A stretch of 64,000 bases of DNA from an uncultured Solirubrobacteraceae bacterium (GTDB lineage Bacteria > Actinomycetota > Thermoleophilia > Solirubrobacterales > Solirubrobacteraceae), in the NCBI GenBank assembly GCA_902806205.1, contig CADCVR010000019.1, positions 20,046 to 84,045 of the forward strand, in the 5' to 3' direction. Under the pieces are notes generated by a model. That model worked only from the letters and a program-made list of their open reading frames with translations, made no database searches and had not been told where the DNA came from. The translations under genes and the position numbers were made by a program. Each line of letters opens with the position of its first letter. The stretch's first letter is position 1. Below, piece by piece: positions 25,756-34,877 of the stretch.

Positions 25756-26546
25756 CAGATCAGCTTCCTCTCGTCGAGCCAGGCGACGATCTTGCCGACC
25801 GTCGCGTTCGTGTCGTCGTCCTCGATGATCTGTCCCGCGGCCTTCTGCGGCGGGGCCCTGAACTCACCGCAGCGGACCTGCGAGCCGTCCGCGCCGACCA
25901 TGGACGTGTCGATCCCGGCGTCGACGGCCGCGAGGGTCTGCAGCGGCTTCTTCTTCGCCCCCATGATCGCCTTGAGCGACGGGTAGCGCGGCTCGTTGAT
26001 CGCGTCGCCGACGGAGATCACGGCAGGCAGCCGGACCTCGACGGTGTCATAGCCGTACTCGGCCTGACGCTCGCAGCGGACTGCTTCCCCGGTGACGTCC
26101 ATCTTCACCACCTGCGTGAGCGACGGCATGCCGAGGTGCTCGGCCACGACCGCGCCGATCGTGTAGCACTCGCCGTCGTCGGACTGCTGGCCGAGGAGGA
26201 CGAGATCGGGCTCCTCCTGTCCGAGCGCCGACGCGAGCGCGTAGCCCGTCGCCGCGACGTCGGAGCCTGCGAGGACGGGGTCGGTGAGATGGATGGAGCG
26301 GTCCGCGCCGAGCGAGACGGCCTTGTGGAGGGCACGGACGGCGGACTCGGGGCCCATCGTGACCGCGACGATCTCGTCGATCTGGAGCTCGCCACCCTCT
26401 TTGAGCTGCATGGCCGCCTCGATGGCGTGCGTGTCGTAGGGGTTCAGGTTCTTCTCTCCTGAACGGTCCATCCGACCCGTGGACGGATCGATGCGCTTTG
26501 TGACGGCGGCGTCTGGCACCTCTTTGACCAGGACACAGATCTTCAC
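25755..26546 (-). CDS. etfB: Electron transfer flavoprotein subunit beta
   Basis: A 263-aa ETF beta subunit, partner of EtfA; it binds AMP and carries the recognition loop. It begins VKICVLVKEVPDAAVTKRID and includes NPYDTHAIEAAMQLKE, AVTMGPESAVRALHKAVSLGAD and the C-terminal LPAVISVGDAINEPRYPSLKAIM. GTG 26546 has a good GAGGAGG ribosome binding site six bases upstream, and a likely promoter lies further up at 26576-26606. This differs from the leaderless genes nearby. Confidence 0.95.
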   Translation of the reverse strand: MKICVLVKEVPDAAVTKRIDPSTGRMDRSGEKNLNPYDTHAIEAAMQLKEGGELQIDEIVAVTMGPESAVRALHKAVSLGADRSIHLTDPVLAGSDVAATGYALASALGQEEPDLVLLGQQSDDGECYTIGAVVAEHLGMPSLTQVVKMDVTGEAVRCERQAEYGYDTVEVRLPAVISVGDAINEPRYPSLKAIMGAKKKPLQTLAAVDAGIDTSMVGADGSQVRCGEFRAPPQKAAGQIIEDDDTNATVGKIVAWLDERKLI

Positions 26547-26575
26547 TTCGGCCTCCTCTGGCAACGGACCTCGCC

Positions 26576-26607
26576 AGTGTAGCCGTGGGGTTGACTGACG
26601 GGTCAAT
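26576..26607 (-). promoter_or_regulatory. Promoter and operator-like dyad before etfB
   Basis: On the minus strand TTGACC (26606-26601) and TACACT (26581-26576) are 19 bases apart, about 30 nt before the etfB start. The -35 box lies inside the dyad TTGAC-N6-GTCAA (26591-26606), a shape used by TetR-type regulators of acyl-CoA metabolism. The core GTTGACTGAC recurs at 29142-29151 upstream of the mutase gene. Confidence 0.5.
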
Positions 26608-26659
26608 CGGGCATCTCGCCGATCCGCCGGTGGCGCCGGGCACGCGCGGGATCGTGACC

Positions 26660-27067
26660 CTACTGGCGGTGGACGGCACCGCGGATGAAGTCGATGATCG
26701 CCTGGGTCGGCGCGCCGGGCGTGAACACCTCGGCGACTCCGAGCGCCTTGAGCTCCGGGATGTCGTCGGAGGGAATCGTCCCGCCGACGGTGACGACGAC
26801 GTCCTCGATGCCCTGGTCTGAGAGCAGCTCGACGATGCGGGGGACGAGCGTCATGTGGGCGCCCGAGAGGATCGACAGCCCCACGGCGTCGGCGTCCTCC
26901 TGGATCACGGTCGCGACGATCTGCTCCGGGGTCTGATGCAGCCCGGTGTAGATGACCTCCATGCCCGCGTCCCGCAGCGCCCGGGCGATGATCTTCGCGC
27001 CGCGATCGTGACCGTCCAGACCGGGCTTGGCGACCACGACACGGATCTTCTTCTGCACGGTGGGCAT
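26660..27067 (-). CDS. B12-binding small subunit of acyl-CoA (methylmalonyl-CoA-type) mutase
   Basis: A 135-aa stand-alone cobalamin-binding domain. The cobalt-ligating histidine is His20 in the DxHxxG motif of [22 protein letters not shown] and [13 protein letters not shown] follow as the loop and strand that hold the nucleotide tail. With the separate large subunit upstream it would form the carbon-skeleton mutase. The order large-small on the same strand is right, but a 272-bp gap separates them. No clear function could be seen in that gap (27068-27339). Confidence 0.92.
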   Translation of the reverse strand: MPTVQKKIRVVVAKPGLDGHDRGAKIIARALRDAGMEVIYTGLHQTPEQIVATVIQEDADAVGLSILSGAHMTLVPRIVELLSDQGIEDVVVTVGGTIPSDDIPELKALGVAEVFTPGAPTQAIIDFIRGAVHRQ

Positions 27068-27339
27068 GGGAGCCAGAGCATATTCCGCTCAACCCGATCC
27101 GGCCTGCCGCTTGCCGGTGCGCGTGGCCCCGGAGTCGAGCGCCGAGCGTCCTGTGTTGGCCTGTCGGTCGGTGGGCGCGGGGCGGCGCGGCCGGGAGCAT
27201 GGCGCGGATGAAGACGCCCAACGGTCGCCGGCCTGTCCCCCGTTCGAAGTTCGACACCCAGCCGCTCGCGCCACGCCGCTCCCGGCCGCGGTGCATACGC
27301 CGCTGAGCTCGAGCGGCCACGGCCGCGGAAACCCGGGGC

Positions 27340-28983
27340 TCAGAACACCGGCGACTCGGTGAACGAGCCCCAGACGTCCTGCAGCGCGTGAACGATCTCC
27401 CCCTCGGAGACCTGGGCGCGTGCGGCGTCGAGCAGCGGCGCCATGAGGTTGCGCGCGGGGTCCGCGGCCGTCTCGCGGAGCACAGCGAGGCACGCCTCGA
27501 CGCGCGCCGGGTCCCGCGCCGCCTTGATCGCGCGGACGCGCTCGATCTGCTTGCCCTCGAGCGTCGGGTCGACCTTCGAGATCGGTAGCTGGCCGTCGTC
27601 GCCCTCGGTGTACCGGTTGACCCCGACGACGACACGGCGCCCGGCGTCGATCTCGGTCTGCAGCTCGTAGCTCGCGTCGGCGATCTCACGCTGGGGGTAG
27701 TTCAGCTTGACCGCCTGGACCATCCCGCCGAGCGCGTCGATCTTCGCGAAGTACGCGTAGGCCTGCGCCTCGATCGCGTCGGTCATCGCCTCGACCGCGT
27801 AGGAGCCGCCGAGCGGGTCGATCGTGTTCGTGACCCCCGTCTCGTGGGCGATGATCTGCTGGGTTCGCAGCGCGATGCGCACGGCGTCCTCGGTGGGCAG
27901 CGCGAGCGCCTCGTCGTAGGAGTTCGTGTGCAGCGACTGCGTCCCCCCGAGCACGCCGGCGAGCGCTTCGATCGCCGTGCGGACGATGTTGTTCAGCGGC
28001 TGCTGCGCGGTCAGCGACACGCCCGCCGTCTGCGTGTGGAAGCGCATGAGCCACGACTTCGGATCCTTCGCGCCGAACGTGTCACGCAGCTCGCGCGCCC
28101 AGATGCGACGCGCGGCGCGGTACTTCGCGATCTCCTCGAAGAAGTCGATCTGCGCGTTGAAGAAGAAGCTCAGCCGCGGCGCGAAGGTGTCCGCGTCGAG
28201 GCCGCGGGCGACGGCCTGCTCCACGTAGGTCAGGCCGTTCTTGAGCGTGAACGCGAGCTCCTGCGCGGCGGTCGAGCCGGCCTCGCGGATGTGGTACCCG
28301 CTGATCGATACCGAGTTGAACCGCGGCATCTCGTGCGTGGAGTACTCGATCATGTCCCCGAGCAGGCGCATCGCGTCGTCGATCGGAAAGCACCACTCCT
28401 TCTGCGCGATGTACTCCTTCAGGATGTCGGCCTGGATCGTGCCGTTGAGGCGGTCCGGGGAGACGCCCTGGCGTTCGGCGGCCACGACGTAGAACGCGAG
28501 CATGATCGCCGCGGGGGCGTTGATCGTCATGGAGACGGAGACCTGGCCGAGGTCGATGCCGGAGAAGAGCGTCTCCATGTCGTCGACGGTGTCGATCGCA
28601 ACCCCTTCGCGTCCGACCTCGCCGAGCGAGAGCGGCGAATCGGAGTCGTGACCCATCAGCGACGGCATGTCGAAGGCCGTCGACAGGCCCGTCTGCCCGT
28701 GATCGAGCAGATAGCGGAAGCGCGCGTTGGTCTCCTCCGCGGTGCCGAAGCCCGCGAACTGGCGCATGGTCCACAGCCGGCCGCGGTACATCGACGGGTA
28801 GACGCCACGCGTGTAGGGGTACTGCCCGGGCAGTCCGATGCGCTCCTCGTCGGGGAGGTCAGCGGCGGTGTAGAGCGGGCGCACCGCCTCTCCGGAGAGC
28901 GTCGTGAACGTCGCGTCGCGCTCGGGAGTCAGCCCGTAGGCGGTGAGCCACTCGTCGTGAGTGGTGGGAACGGTGGTCGACAT
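27340..28983 (-). CDS. Acyl-CoA mutase (methylmalonyl-CoA mutase family) large subunit
   Basis: A 547-aa TIM-barrel substrate-binding subunit without the B12 domain. Typical stretches are [79 protein letters not shown] and [18 protein letters not shown]. The [11 protein letters not shown] variety is common in archaeal and actinobacterial split mutases. Methylmalonyl-CoA is the likely substrate, but isobutyryl-CoA or a related acyl-CoA cannot be excluded. ATG 28983 lacks a clear ribosome binding site. Its chaperone MeaB is encoded separately at 39605-40561. Confidence 0.92.
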   Translation of the reverse strand: MSTTVPTTHDEWLTAYGLTPERDATFTTLSGEAVRPLYTAADLPDEERIGLPGQYPYTRGVYPSMYRGRLWTMRQFAGFGTAEETNARFRYLLDHGQTGLSTAFDMPSLMGHDSDSPLSLGEVGREGVAIDTVDDMETLFSGIDLGQVSVSMTINAPAAIMLAFYVVAAERQGVSPDRLNGTIQADILKEYIAQKEWCFPIDDAMRLLGDMIEYSTHEMPRFNSVSISGYHIREAGSTAAQELAFTLKNGLTYVEQAVARGLDADTFAPRLSFFFNAQIDFFEEIAKYRAARRIWARELRDTFGAKDPKSWLMRFHTQTAGVSLTAQQPLNNIVRTAIEALAGVLGGTQSLHTNSYDEALALPTEDAVRIALRTQQIIAHETGVTNTIDPLGGSYAVEAMTDAIEAQAYAYFAKIDALGGMVQAVKLNYPQREIADASYELQTEIDAGRRVVVGVNRYTEGDDGQLPISKVDPTLEGKQIERVRAIKAARDPARVEACLAVLRETAADPARNLMAPLLDAARAQVSEGEIVHALQDVWGSFTESPVF

Positions 28984-29448
28984 GAGGAGTTGCCTGCGGG
29001 TGCGCGGCCGGGAAACGTCGATCCATCCTACCCGCGGCGTGGCCGCGTCACGGCGGCAGGCCGGGGCCCCGCCCGGGCCGAACCGGCGGCCGTGGGACTC
29101 TGGCGCTCCCGTATCGCCGAGCGCCTCGTGCGCCCGACCATGTTGACTGACAACCTCGGGCGTTTCCGGTTCCACGCGCATGTGCAAACTCTGCTTGTGA
29201 TGAAGCGCACTTCCCAGGCCGAGGCCGACGCCGTGATGTTGTACGCCCTCCTGGCCGGCGGGGGAAGAAGCCGCCGCGCTGCCTCACGCCAGGCCCGGGG
29301 CCGTGTCCCCGGCGCAAGCCGCGCCGTCGTGCCGCCGCTGCGCGAGCGAGCCGGCCAGCTTGACGCTGTGACATGGCGTTCGCCGGCGCCGGGCCAACCG
29401 CCGCCGGCCCTCCCACCCGAGCTGTAGTACGGGTAGCACGACCGGGCG
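28984..29448. other. 465-bp intergenic region upstream of the mutase gene
   Basis: No convincing gene on either strand. It should hold the mutase promoter. GTTGACTGACAAC (29142-29154), a GTTG-N5-CAAC dyad, shares its first ten bases with the etfB upstream site. The rest is very GC-rich without clear hairpins; the short possible reading frames show no recognisable protein. Confidence 0.5.
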
Positions 29449-31989
29449 TCACAGCCGCGGATCGACCGCGTCGCTCTCTAGCGCCAGCACGGAGAAGACG
29501 CACTCGTGCACGCGGTGGAGCGGCTCGCGGCGGACGAAGCGCTCCAGCGCCTCGACGCCGAGCGCGAACTCCCGGACGGCGAGCGAGCGCTTGCGGCCCA
29601 GGTTGCGACCGCGGAGGCGGTCGAGCTGGGCCGGGTCGGCGTACTCGGGGCCGTAGATGATCCGCAGGTACTCCCGTCCGCGGCACTTGACGCCCGGCTG
29701 GACGAGGCCCTTGGCGCCGCGCTCGGCAAAGCCCAGCGGCTTGACCACCATGCCCTCGCCCCCGGCGGCAGTCAGCTGCTCCCACCACGCGACGGCCTCG
29801 TCCTGGCCGGCCGGGTCGGTGACGTCCACGTAGCGCCGGCCCGTGCGCTGCAGCCAGTCCGGGGCCGCGTCGACGAGCGCGTCGCACTGGTCGAGGTGCC
29901 AGGAGTGGTCCCGGTCGACGAAGACACCGCCCTCCGCCGCGAGGACGTGGAACGGCGCGAGCCGCAGATCGTCGATCCCGTCGACGGGCCAGACGTAGCG
30001 CCGGTAGGCGTCGCGGTAGCCCTCGACGTGGTCGGCGCGTGCCCGCGTTCGCCCGAGCAGCTCCCCGACGTCCTGGCCCCGGCCGGCCGCCTGCTCGAGG
30101 GTTCGGGCGGTGGCGGTCAGGCCGGCAGCGGCGGCAGCGCCCACGGCCGCGTACTGGCGACGCAGCAGCTCGATCGCCTTGGCCGACCAGGGCATGAGCT
30201 CGCAGTCCAGGACCAGCCATCGCGTCGACAGGGCGTCCCACCGGCCGGCCGACGTGACGGCGCTGCGAACACGCTCGACCACACCGGACATGAGCGCGGC
30301 GTCGTCGAAGAACGGCCGGCCGGTGCGGGTGACGACCACGCCGGCCGACCCGTCGGTGACCCCGAAGCGCTCGGCGGCGACGTCGGAGTCGGCGCAGACC
30401 ACGACGATCGCCCGCGAGCCCATGTGCTTCTCCTGGCAGACGACCCGCGCGACGCCCGCCGCCCGGTACTCGGCGAGCGCCTGCTCGGGGTGCTCGAGCA
30501 GGCCGGAACGCTGCGAGGTGGCCGTCGGGGCCATCGTCGGCGGGAGGTACACGAGCCAGCGGGGATCGACTGCGAAGCGGCTCATGACCTCGAGCGCGAC
30601 CGCAGCCTGCTCCTCGCGCACGGTGACCGTGCGGGCCAGCCGCGTCTGCACGATTCGCTTGCCCGCCACGTCCTCGACGTCGAGCGTCGACGGACCACGG
30701 TCGGGGTCGATCCCGGGCGGCAGGGTGAACAGGGGCCGCGCGGGCGCGAAGTACTCGCGCGCGGCCGGGACGCTGACGAGCTCGCGCTCGGGCCACCGCA
30801 GCGCGGTCAGCCGGCCGCCGAAGACGCAGCCCGTGTCGATGTTGATCGTCTGGTTGGTCCATCGCGGCTCGGCGACCGGCGTGTGCCCGTACACCACGGC
30901 CGCCGTTCCCCGGTAGTCCTGCGCCCAGTCGTTGCGCACGGGAAGCCCGAGCTCGTCGGCTTCCCCGGTGGTGTCGCCGTAGAGGGCGAAGTCCCGCACC
31001 CGGCCGGAGGAGCGGCCGTGGTAGGCCTCCTTCAGCCCGGCGTGGGCGACCACGAGGCGACCGCCGTCGAGCACCGCATGGCTGACCAGGCCGTCCAGGA
31101 AGTCGCGCGCCCGGTCGCGCAGGCCGGTTGGGGCGCGGCCGAGCTGGTCGAGGGTCTCGGCGAGCCCGTGGGTGAGCCGGACGTCGCGGCCCTTGAGCTT
31201 GCGGACCAGCTTGGCGTCGTGGTTGCCCGGCAGGCAGAGCGCGTGGCCGTCGGCGGCCAGGCGCATGATGAGCTCGAGCACCTCCCCGGAGGCCGGCCCC
31301 CGGTCGACGTAGTCGCCGACGAAGACCGCGCGCCGACCCCCGGGCGGCGCGGCCGACAGGCCGTCGGACGCCACCGCCCAGCCGAGCTCACCCAGGAGCG
31401 AGACGAGCTCGGCGTGGCAGCCGTGGACGTCGCCGATCACGTCGAAGGGGCCGGGATCGGCACGCCGATCCGTCCAGAGCGGGGAGCGCACGAGCTCGAC
31501 GGCCTCGGTCTGATCGGGACTGTCGAGCACCCAGGTGCGGCGGAAGCCCTCCTTCTGCAGCCCGCGCAGCGAGCGGTGCAGCTGCGTGCGCTGGCCACGG
31601 ACGACGTGCGGGCCGAAGTCCCGGTCGGGCCGGCCGCGGTTGCGCGCTCGACAGACGGCCTCGGAGAGATCGAGGACGATGGCGACCGGGAACAGGTCGT
31701 GCGCCTGGGCGAGCTGGACGAGGCGCCTGCGGCTCGGGCGCTGCACGTTGGTCGCGTCGACGACCGTCAGGCGCGGCTGCGCCAGCCGGCGAGCGGCGAT
31801 GAACTCCAGGACCGCGAAGGCGTCCTCGGTCGCGCTCTGGTCGTTGGGGTCGTCGGCGACCAGGCCGCGGCAGGCGTCCGACGACAGCACCTCCGTCGCC
31901 AGGAAGTGCCTTCGCGCGAACGTGCTCTTGCCCGAGCCGGAGGCGCCGACGAGCACGACGAGGCTCGGGTCGGGGACGTCGATCCTCAT
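29449..31989 (-). CDS. pnkp: Polynucleotide kinase-phosphatase-ligase of bacterial RNA repair
   Basis: An 846-aa three-domain RNA end-healing enzyme. The kinase domain has GASGSGKST at residues 15-23 and phosphorylates 5'-OH ends. The metallophosphatase starts with IGDVHGC (Asp187, His189), then VGDYVDRGP and GNHD, and removes 2',3'-cyclic or 3' phosphates. The C-terminal ligase/adenylyltransferase domain has Lys521 in the KxxG motif of CQEKHMGSRA and later EGMVVKPLGF. ATG 31989 overlaps the Hen1 stop as ATGA. In bacteria Pnkp and Hen1 together repair ribotoxin-cut tRNA and add a 2'-O-methyl mark. Length matches the Clostridium thermocellum enzyme (870 aa). Confidence 0.96.
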   Translation of the reverse strand: MRIDVPDPSLVVLVGASGSGKSTFARRHFLATEVLSSDACRGLVADDPNDQSATEDAFAVLEFIAARRLAQPRLTVVDATNVQRPSRRRLVQLAQAHDLFPVAIVLDLSEAVCRARNRGRPDRDFGPHVVRGQRTQLHRSLRGLQKEGFRRTWVLDSPDQTEAVELVRSPLWTDRRADPGPFDVIGDVHGCHAELVSLLGELGWAVASDGLSAAPPGGRRAVFVGDYVDRGPASGEVLELIMRLAADGHALCLPGNHDAKLVRKLKGRDVRLTHGLAETLDQLGRAPTGLRDRARDFLDGLVSHAVLDGGRLVVAHAGLKEAYHGRSSGRVRDFALYGDTTGEADELGLPVRNDWAQDYRGTAAVVYGHTPVAEPRWTNQTINIDTGCVFGGRLTALRWPERELVSVPAAREYFAPARPLFTLPPGIDPDRGPSTLDVEDVAGKRIVQTRLARTVTVREEQAAVALEVMSRFAVDPRWLVYLPPTMAPTATSQRSGLLEHPEQALAEYRAAGVARVVCQEKHMGSRAIVVVCADSDVAAERFGVTDGSAGVVVTRTGRPFFDDAALMSGVVERVRSAVTSAGRWDALSTRWLVLDCELMPWSAKAIELLRRQYAAVGAAAAAGLTATARTLEQAAGRGQDVGELLGRTRARADHVEGYRDAYRRYVWPVDGIDDLRLAPFHVLAAEGGVFVDRDHSWHLDQCDALVDAAPDWLQRTGRRYVDVTDPAGQDEAVAWWEQLTAAGGEGMVVKPLGFAERGAKGLVQPGVKCRGREYLRIIYGPEYADPAQLDRLRGRNLGRKRSLAVREFALGVEALERFVRREPLHRVHECVFSVLALESDAVDPRL

Positions 31990-33362
31990 CGCTCGAAGAC
32001 CGCCATCTGCGTGGGCGGGCCGACTTCGCGGTCCTCCGGGCCGATCGGCACGTGGCGGACCCGGTAGCCGTGGCGCGACCCGACCCCGGCGCTCCAGGCG
32101 GCGAACTGTTCGCGCGTCCACTCGAAGCGGTGGTCGGGGTGCCGGAAGCGCCCCGCGGGAAGCGTCTCCCAGCGTGGGTTGTATTCGGCGTTCGGGGTGG
32201 TGACGATCACCGTCGCGGGCTGCGCGTCGGCGAAGACGTTGACCTCCGCGGCCGCCAGCCGCGGAGGGTCGAGGTGCTCGATGACCTCGACGAGAGCCGC
32301 GGCGTCGAATCCGCGCAGGCGCTTGTCGCGGTAGGTCAGCGGGCTCTGGAGCAGACGGATGCGGTCGCGGCGATCGTCGTGGAGCTCGTCGAGCCTGAGC
32401 CGGCGGGCCGCGATCTCGAGCGCGCGGCTCGAGACGTCCACGCCGACGACCTCGTCGTAGCCGTCCTGCACCAGGAGGCGCAGCAGCGCGCCGGGGCCGC
32501 AGCCGAGGTCGAGCACCCGCCGCGCCCCGGACGCCTTGAGTGCGGCACGCACCGTCCCGAGCCGCTGGTCGCGCAGCAGGACGCGCTCTTCGAGCGCCCC
32601 TTCGGGGTCCTCCTGCGCGGCGGGATCGACCGCGCTAGCTTCCAGGCGGTCCAGCGCGGGATGGAACAGGCTGGCCTCGTGCTTGAGGTAGCGGCGGGTG
32701 ATGAGCTCCTTCTCGGGGTGACCGGGCAGCCAGTCGCCGCCGCGGTGCAGGAGCTTGTCGATCTCGGTCTGGTCGACCCAGTAGTGCTTGTCGTCGTCGA
32801 GGACGGGAAGCAGCACGTAGAGGTGGGTGAGCAGGTCGGCGAGCCGGACGGCGGCGGTCAGCCGCAGGCCGACGTGCCGGCTGTCGCCCCACTCCGGGTG
32901 CTGCTCGTCGAGTCCGATCGACTGCACGTCGACGGCGTAGCCGAGCGGCTCGAACAGCCGGCGCACGAGGGCCTCGCCGCCGCGGGCGGGAACCGTCGGC
33001 AGCCGGGCCTCGAGCCCGATGGCCGTCGCCGCGAGCTCCGGGTGAGTGCGGCACTGCCCGCTCATCGCGCTCTTGAAGACCGTCACCAGTGCGACCGACA
33101 TCAGCGACGAGGCGACGTAGGGCCGGTCGTTGACGTACTCGGCCAAGGCGAAGGCCGTCGACCCGTGGCCGCGCCGCACGAGCCCCACCGGGTCGACGTC
33201 GAGCACGAGCGCCGCGGTACACCGCTCGGGTGACGCCTCCGGATAGACGACGTGCGCGGCTCCGAACGGCAGGCCGAAGCGCTGCACGCGGTCGGGGTGC
33301 TTGTGCAGCAGGAAGCCGAGATCGGTCGCCGGCCGGTGGGTCGTCGTCAGGGTCAGGAGCAC
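31986..33362 (-). CDS. hen1: Hen1 3'-terminal RNA ribose 2'-O-methyltransferase
   Basis: A 458-aa bacterial Hen1. The N-terminal half (LLTLTTTHRPATDLGFLLHK) is the ligase-activating domain. The C-terminal methyltransferase has VLDLGCGPGALLRLL. The metal site is Glu359, Glu362 and His363 (VEVIEHL) plus a His at 408 or 411 (RHPDHRFEW). It methylates the 2'-OH at the break before ligation by Pnkp, protecting the repaired RNA from re-cleavage. Start GTG 33362 is four bases after the stop of the 178-aa gene, and the stop overlaps pnkp, so the three genes form one operon. Confidence 0.96.
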   Translation of the reverse strand: MLLTLTTTHRPATDLGFLLHKHPDRVQRFGLPFGAAHVVYPEASPERCTAALVLDVDPVGLVRRGHGSTAFALAEYVNDRPYVASSLMSVALVTVFKSAMSGQCRTHPELAATAIGLEARLPTVPARGGEALVRRLFEPLGYAVDVQSIGLDEQHPEWGDSRHVGLRLTAAVRLADLLTHLYVLLPVLDDDKHYWVDQTEIDKLLHRGGDWLPGHPEKELITRRYLKHEASLFHPALDRLEASAVDPAAQEDPEGALEERVLLRDQRLGTVRAALKASGARRVLDLGCGPGALLRLLVQDGYDEVVGVDVSSRALEIAARRLRLDELHDDRRDRIRLLQSPLTYRDKRLRGFDAAALVEVIEHLDPPRLAAAEVNVFADAQPATVIVTTPNAEYNPRWETLPAGRFRHPDHRFEWTREQFAAWSAGVGSRHGYRVRHVPIGPEDREVGPPTQMAVFER

Positions 33363-33366
33363 GGAG

Positions 33367-33903
33367 TCAGCGGCGGCCGGTGGCCTCCGCGGCGAGCGCG
33401 TGGAGGAACGGCACGAGCTCCTCGTCCATGAGCTCCATGGCGTTGATCTGGCGGTGGCCGATGACCTGCACGGACGCGTCGATGTCGACGTTGTACGCCT
33501 CGTGCTTGACCCGGAAGCCCGTGAGGACGGGCCGGTGGTGGTTGACATGGTGCTTGTCGCCGACGAAGAGCTCCCACCGCAGCCAGGGGTGCTCCGCGAC
33601 GAGGAGGTCGCCGAGGTGCACGCCCATGTCGGTGGCCACGGAGTACCACTCCTCGGCCATCAGCTGGGGCTTTCCGGGACGCGGCGCCACCCGGTCGCGG
33701 AACCAGTGGTCCAGCGCGGAGACCGAGGCGTCGTCCCCCCCGAGCGTGATCGCGTCGCGCGCGAGAAGCGCGGCGAGCTGCGCCTTGCGCTCCTCCCTCT
33801 CGGCCATCAGCTTGTCGAAGTGCATCCGGGCCTGCTCCAGCGAGACCCGCGCCAGCGGTCCGTCGACGCCGGGATCGAAGAGCTCATACCCCGTCCAGTC
33901 CAT
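33367..33903 (-). CDS. Unrecognised 178-aa protein, first gene of the RNA-repair operon
   Basis: I do not recognise this protein. It is a 178-aa soluble, acidic and aromatic-rich chain. A charged helix (MHFDKLMAEREERKAQLAALL, residues 27-47) is followed by a mixed region with EEWYSVATDMGVHLGDLLV and HPWLRWELFVGDKHHVNHH, and a C-terminal helix (LVPFLHALAAEA). The WYSVATDMGVHLGD stretch loosely recalls small immunity-type alpha/beta proteins, a weak impression only. ATG 33903 follows TAGCAT (33915-33910) by six bases, so this gene probably carries the operon's leaderless promoter. Hen1 starts four bases after its stop. Co-transcription suggests a role in RNA repair or in sensing damage. Confidence 0.8.
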   Translation of the reverse strand: MDWTGYELFDPGVDGPLARVSLEQARMHFDKLMAEREERKAQLAALLARDAITLGGDDASVSALDHWFRDRVAPRPGKPQLMAEEWYSVATDMGVHLGDLLVAEHPWLRWELFVGDKHHVNHHRPVLTGFRVKHEAYNVDIDASVQVIGHRQINAMELMDEELVPFLHALAAEATGRR

Positions 33904-33935
33904 GGCTCGATGCTACGGGTCCTCGAGACGACGGC

Positions 33936-34700
33936 TCAGCGCACCACACGGCGCGCCGCCACCGAGCGGCCCGCGGTGCCGACCAGGCCGACGAGGCCGA
34001 GCGCGACTCCAGCCCTCAGCCGCCGCCCGAGCCGGTCGAAGCGCATGACGTCCCAACCCTGCTCGCGCGCGACGCGCAGCAGCTCGGTGTCCGGGTTGAC
34101 CGCGACGGGATGCCCGACGGCGCGCAGCATCGGCAGGTCGGACTCCGAGTCGGAGTAGGCGTAGCTCGTGGCGAGGTCGTAGCCCTCCTCGGCGGCCAGG
34201 CGGCGAAGCTCGATCGCCTTGCCCTCGCGGTAGGTGAACGGGCCGCCCGCACGGCCGGTGTAGACGCCGTCGACGATCTCCGAGCGTGCGCCGATCGCCC
34301 CGTCGAAGGCCAGCACGTGGGCCATCATCTCGGCCATCTCCTGGGAGGCGGCGGTGACGATGTAGACTGGGCGGCCCGCGTCCTGGTGGGCGTAGGCGGT
34401 GTCGAGCATCTGCGGGTAGAGCCGCGGCAGGACGCCCGCGAGAACCTTCGGGGTCATGCGCTGGAAGTCGACCACCCGGCGCCCGCGGATCATGTCTGCG
34501 ACCTCCAGCTTGACCTGGTCGGTGGCCTTGTCCGTCGAGCCCTGCAGGCGGAACTTCACGTTCTGCCACCCGTAGCGGGCCATCTGGCGGCGGCTGAGCA
34601 GGCCCGCACTGCGCGCGGCGCGGGCCCAGTGCAGGCCGGACGACCCCGCCATGAGCGTCTTGTCGAGGTCGAAGAACGCGGCGCCGCGGGGCTCTGGCAT
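33936..34700 (-). CDS. HAD-IB family phosphatase (SerB/CicA-like)
   Basis: A 254-aa HAD hydrolase of subfamily IB. Motif I is AFFDLDKTL at residues 8-16, motif II is VYIVTAASQE, Lys lies in YREGKAIEL and motif III is SYAYSDSESDLPML. A C-terminal hydrophobic segment (GVALGLVGLVG) may associate with the membrane. Such proteins dephosphorylate phosphoserine, lysophosphatidic acid or related phosphates; substrate unknown. ATG 34700 follows TAGCCT by nine bases. Although 32 bp upstream of the 178-aa gene on the same strand, that gene has its own -10 hexamer, so membership in the repair operon is doubtful. Confidence 0.88.
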   Translation of the reverse strand: MPEPRGAAFFDLDKTLMAGSSGLHWARAARSAGLLSRRQMARYGWQNVKFRLQGSTDKATDQVKLEVADMIRGRRVVDFQRMTPKVLAGVLPRLYPQMLDTAYAHQDAGRPVYIVTAASQEMAEMMAHVLAFDGAIGARSEIVDGVYTGRAGGPFTYREGKAIELRRLAAEEGYDLATSYAYSDSESDLPMLRAVGHPVAVNPDTELLRVAREQGWDVMRFDRLGRRLRAGVALGLVGLVGTAGRSVAARRVVR

Positions 34701-34745
34701 GCCGGCCGAAGGCTAGATGAGTTCTCTCGCGAGGCGATCCCGACG

Positions 34746-34868
34746 ATGCGCCTGGCTCGGTTCACAGACGGGGCGCAGTGCCCCGGGGCGACCGTAGAGG
34801 ACGGTGAGCAGCTGTTTTCTAAAATCAGAGCGGTTCCTCGGAGCGATTCCTTCCGCTTCGACTCACGA
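34746..34868 (+). pseudogene. Possible N-terminal fragment of a fumarylacetoacetate-hydrolase-family gene
   Basis: From ATG 34746 about 40 codons read MRLARFTDGAQCPGATVEDG and onward, resembling the opening of fumarylacetoacetate hydrolase family proteins. The frame then runs antisense into the thiolase gene with no catalytic domain. It may be a decayed relic in the 177-bp gap between the HAD and thiolase genes. The resemblance is short, so this is tentative. Confidence 0.25.
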
Positions 34869-34877
34869 CGTCAGTCG

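Noticed and set aside
23001..28983. Horizontally acquired island for acyl-CoA metabolism
   Set aside because: Base composition and codon style match the neighbours and there are no integrase, tRNA or flanking repeats.
28984..29448. Small ORF on the minus strand (about 60 codons) in the gap upstream of the mutase
   Set aside because: Arg-rich composition, no ribosome binding site, -10 hexamer or recognisable motif.
29506..32067. Plus-strand frame of more than 850 codons opposite pnkp
   Set aside because: Antisense shadow; the minus strand carries all Pnkp motifs in order.
33936..34700. HAD phosphatase as a fourth member of the RNA-repair operon
   Set aside because: The 178-aa gene downstream has its own -10-like hexamer and a 32-bp gap separates them; HAD-IB enzymes are not known RNA-repair partners.
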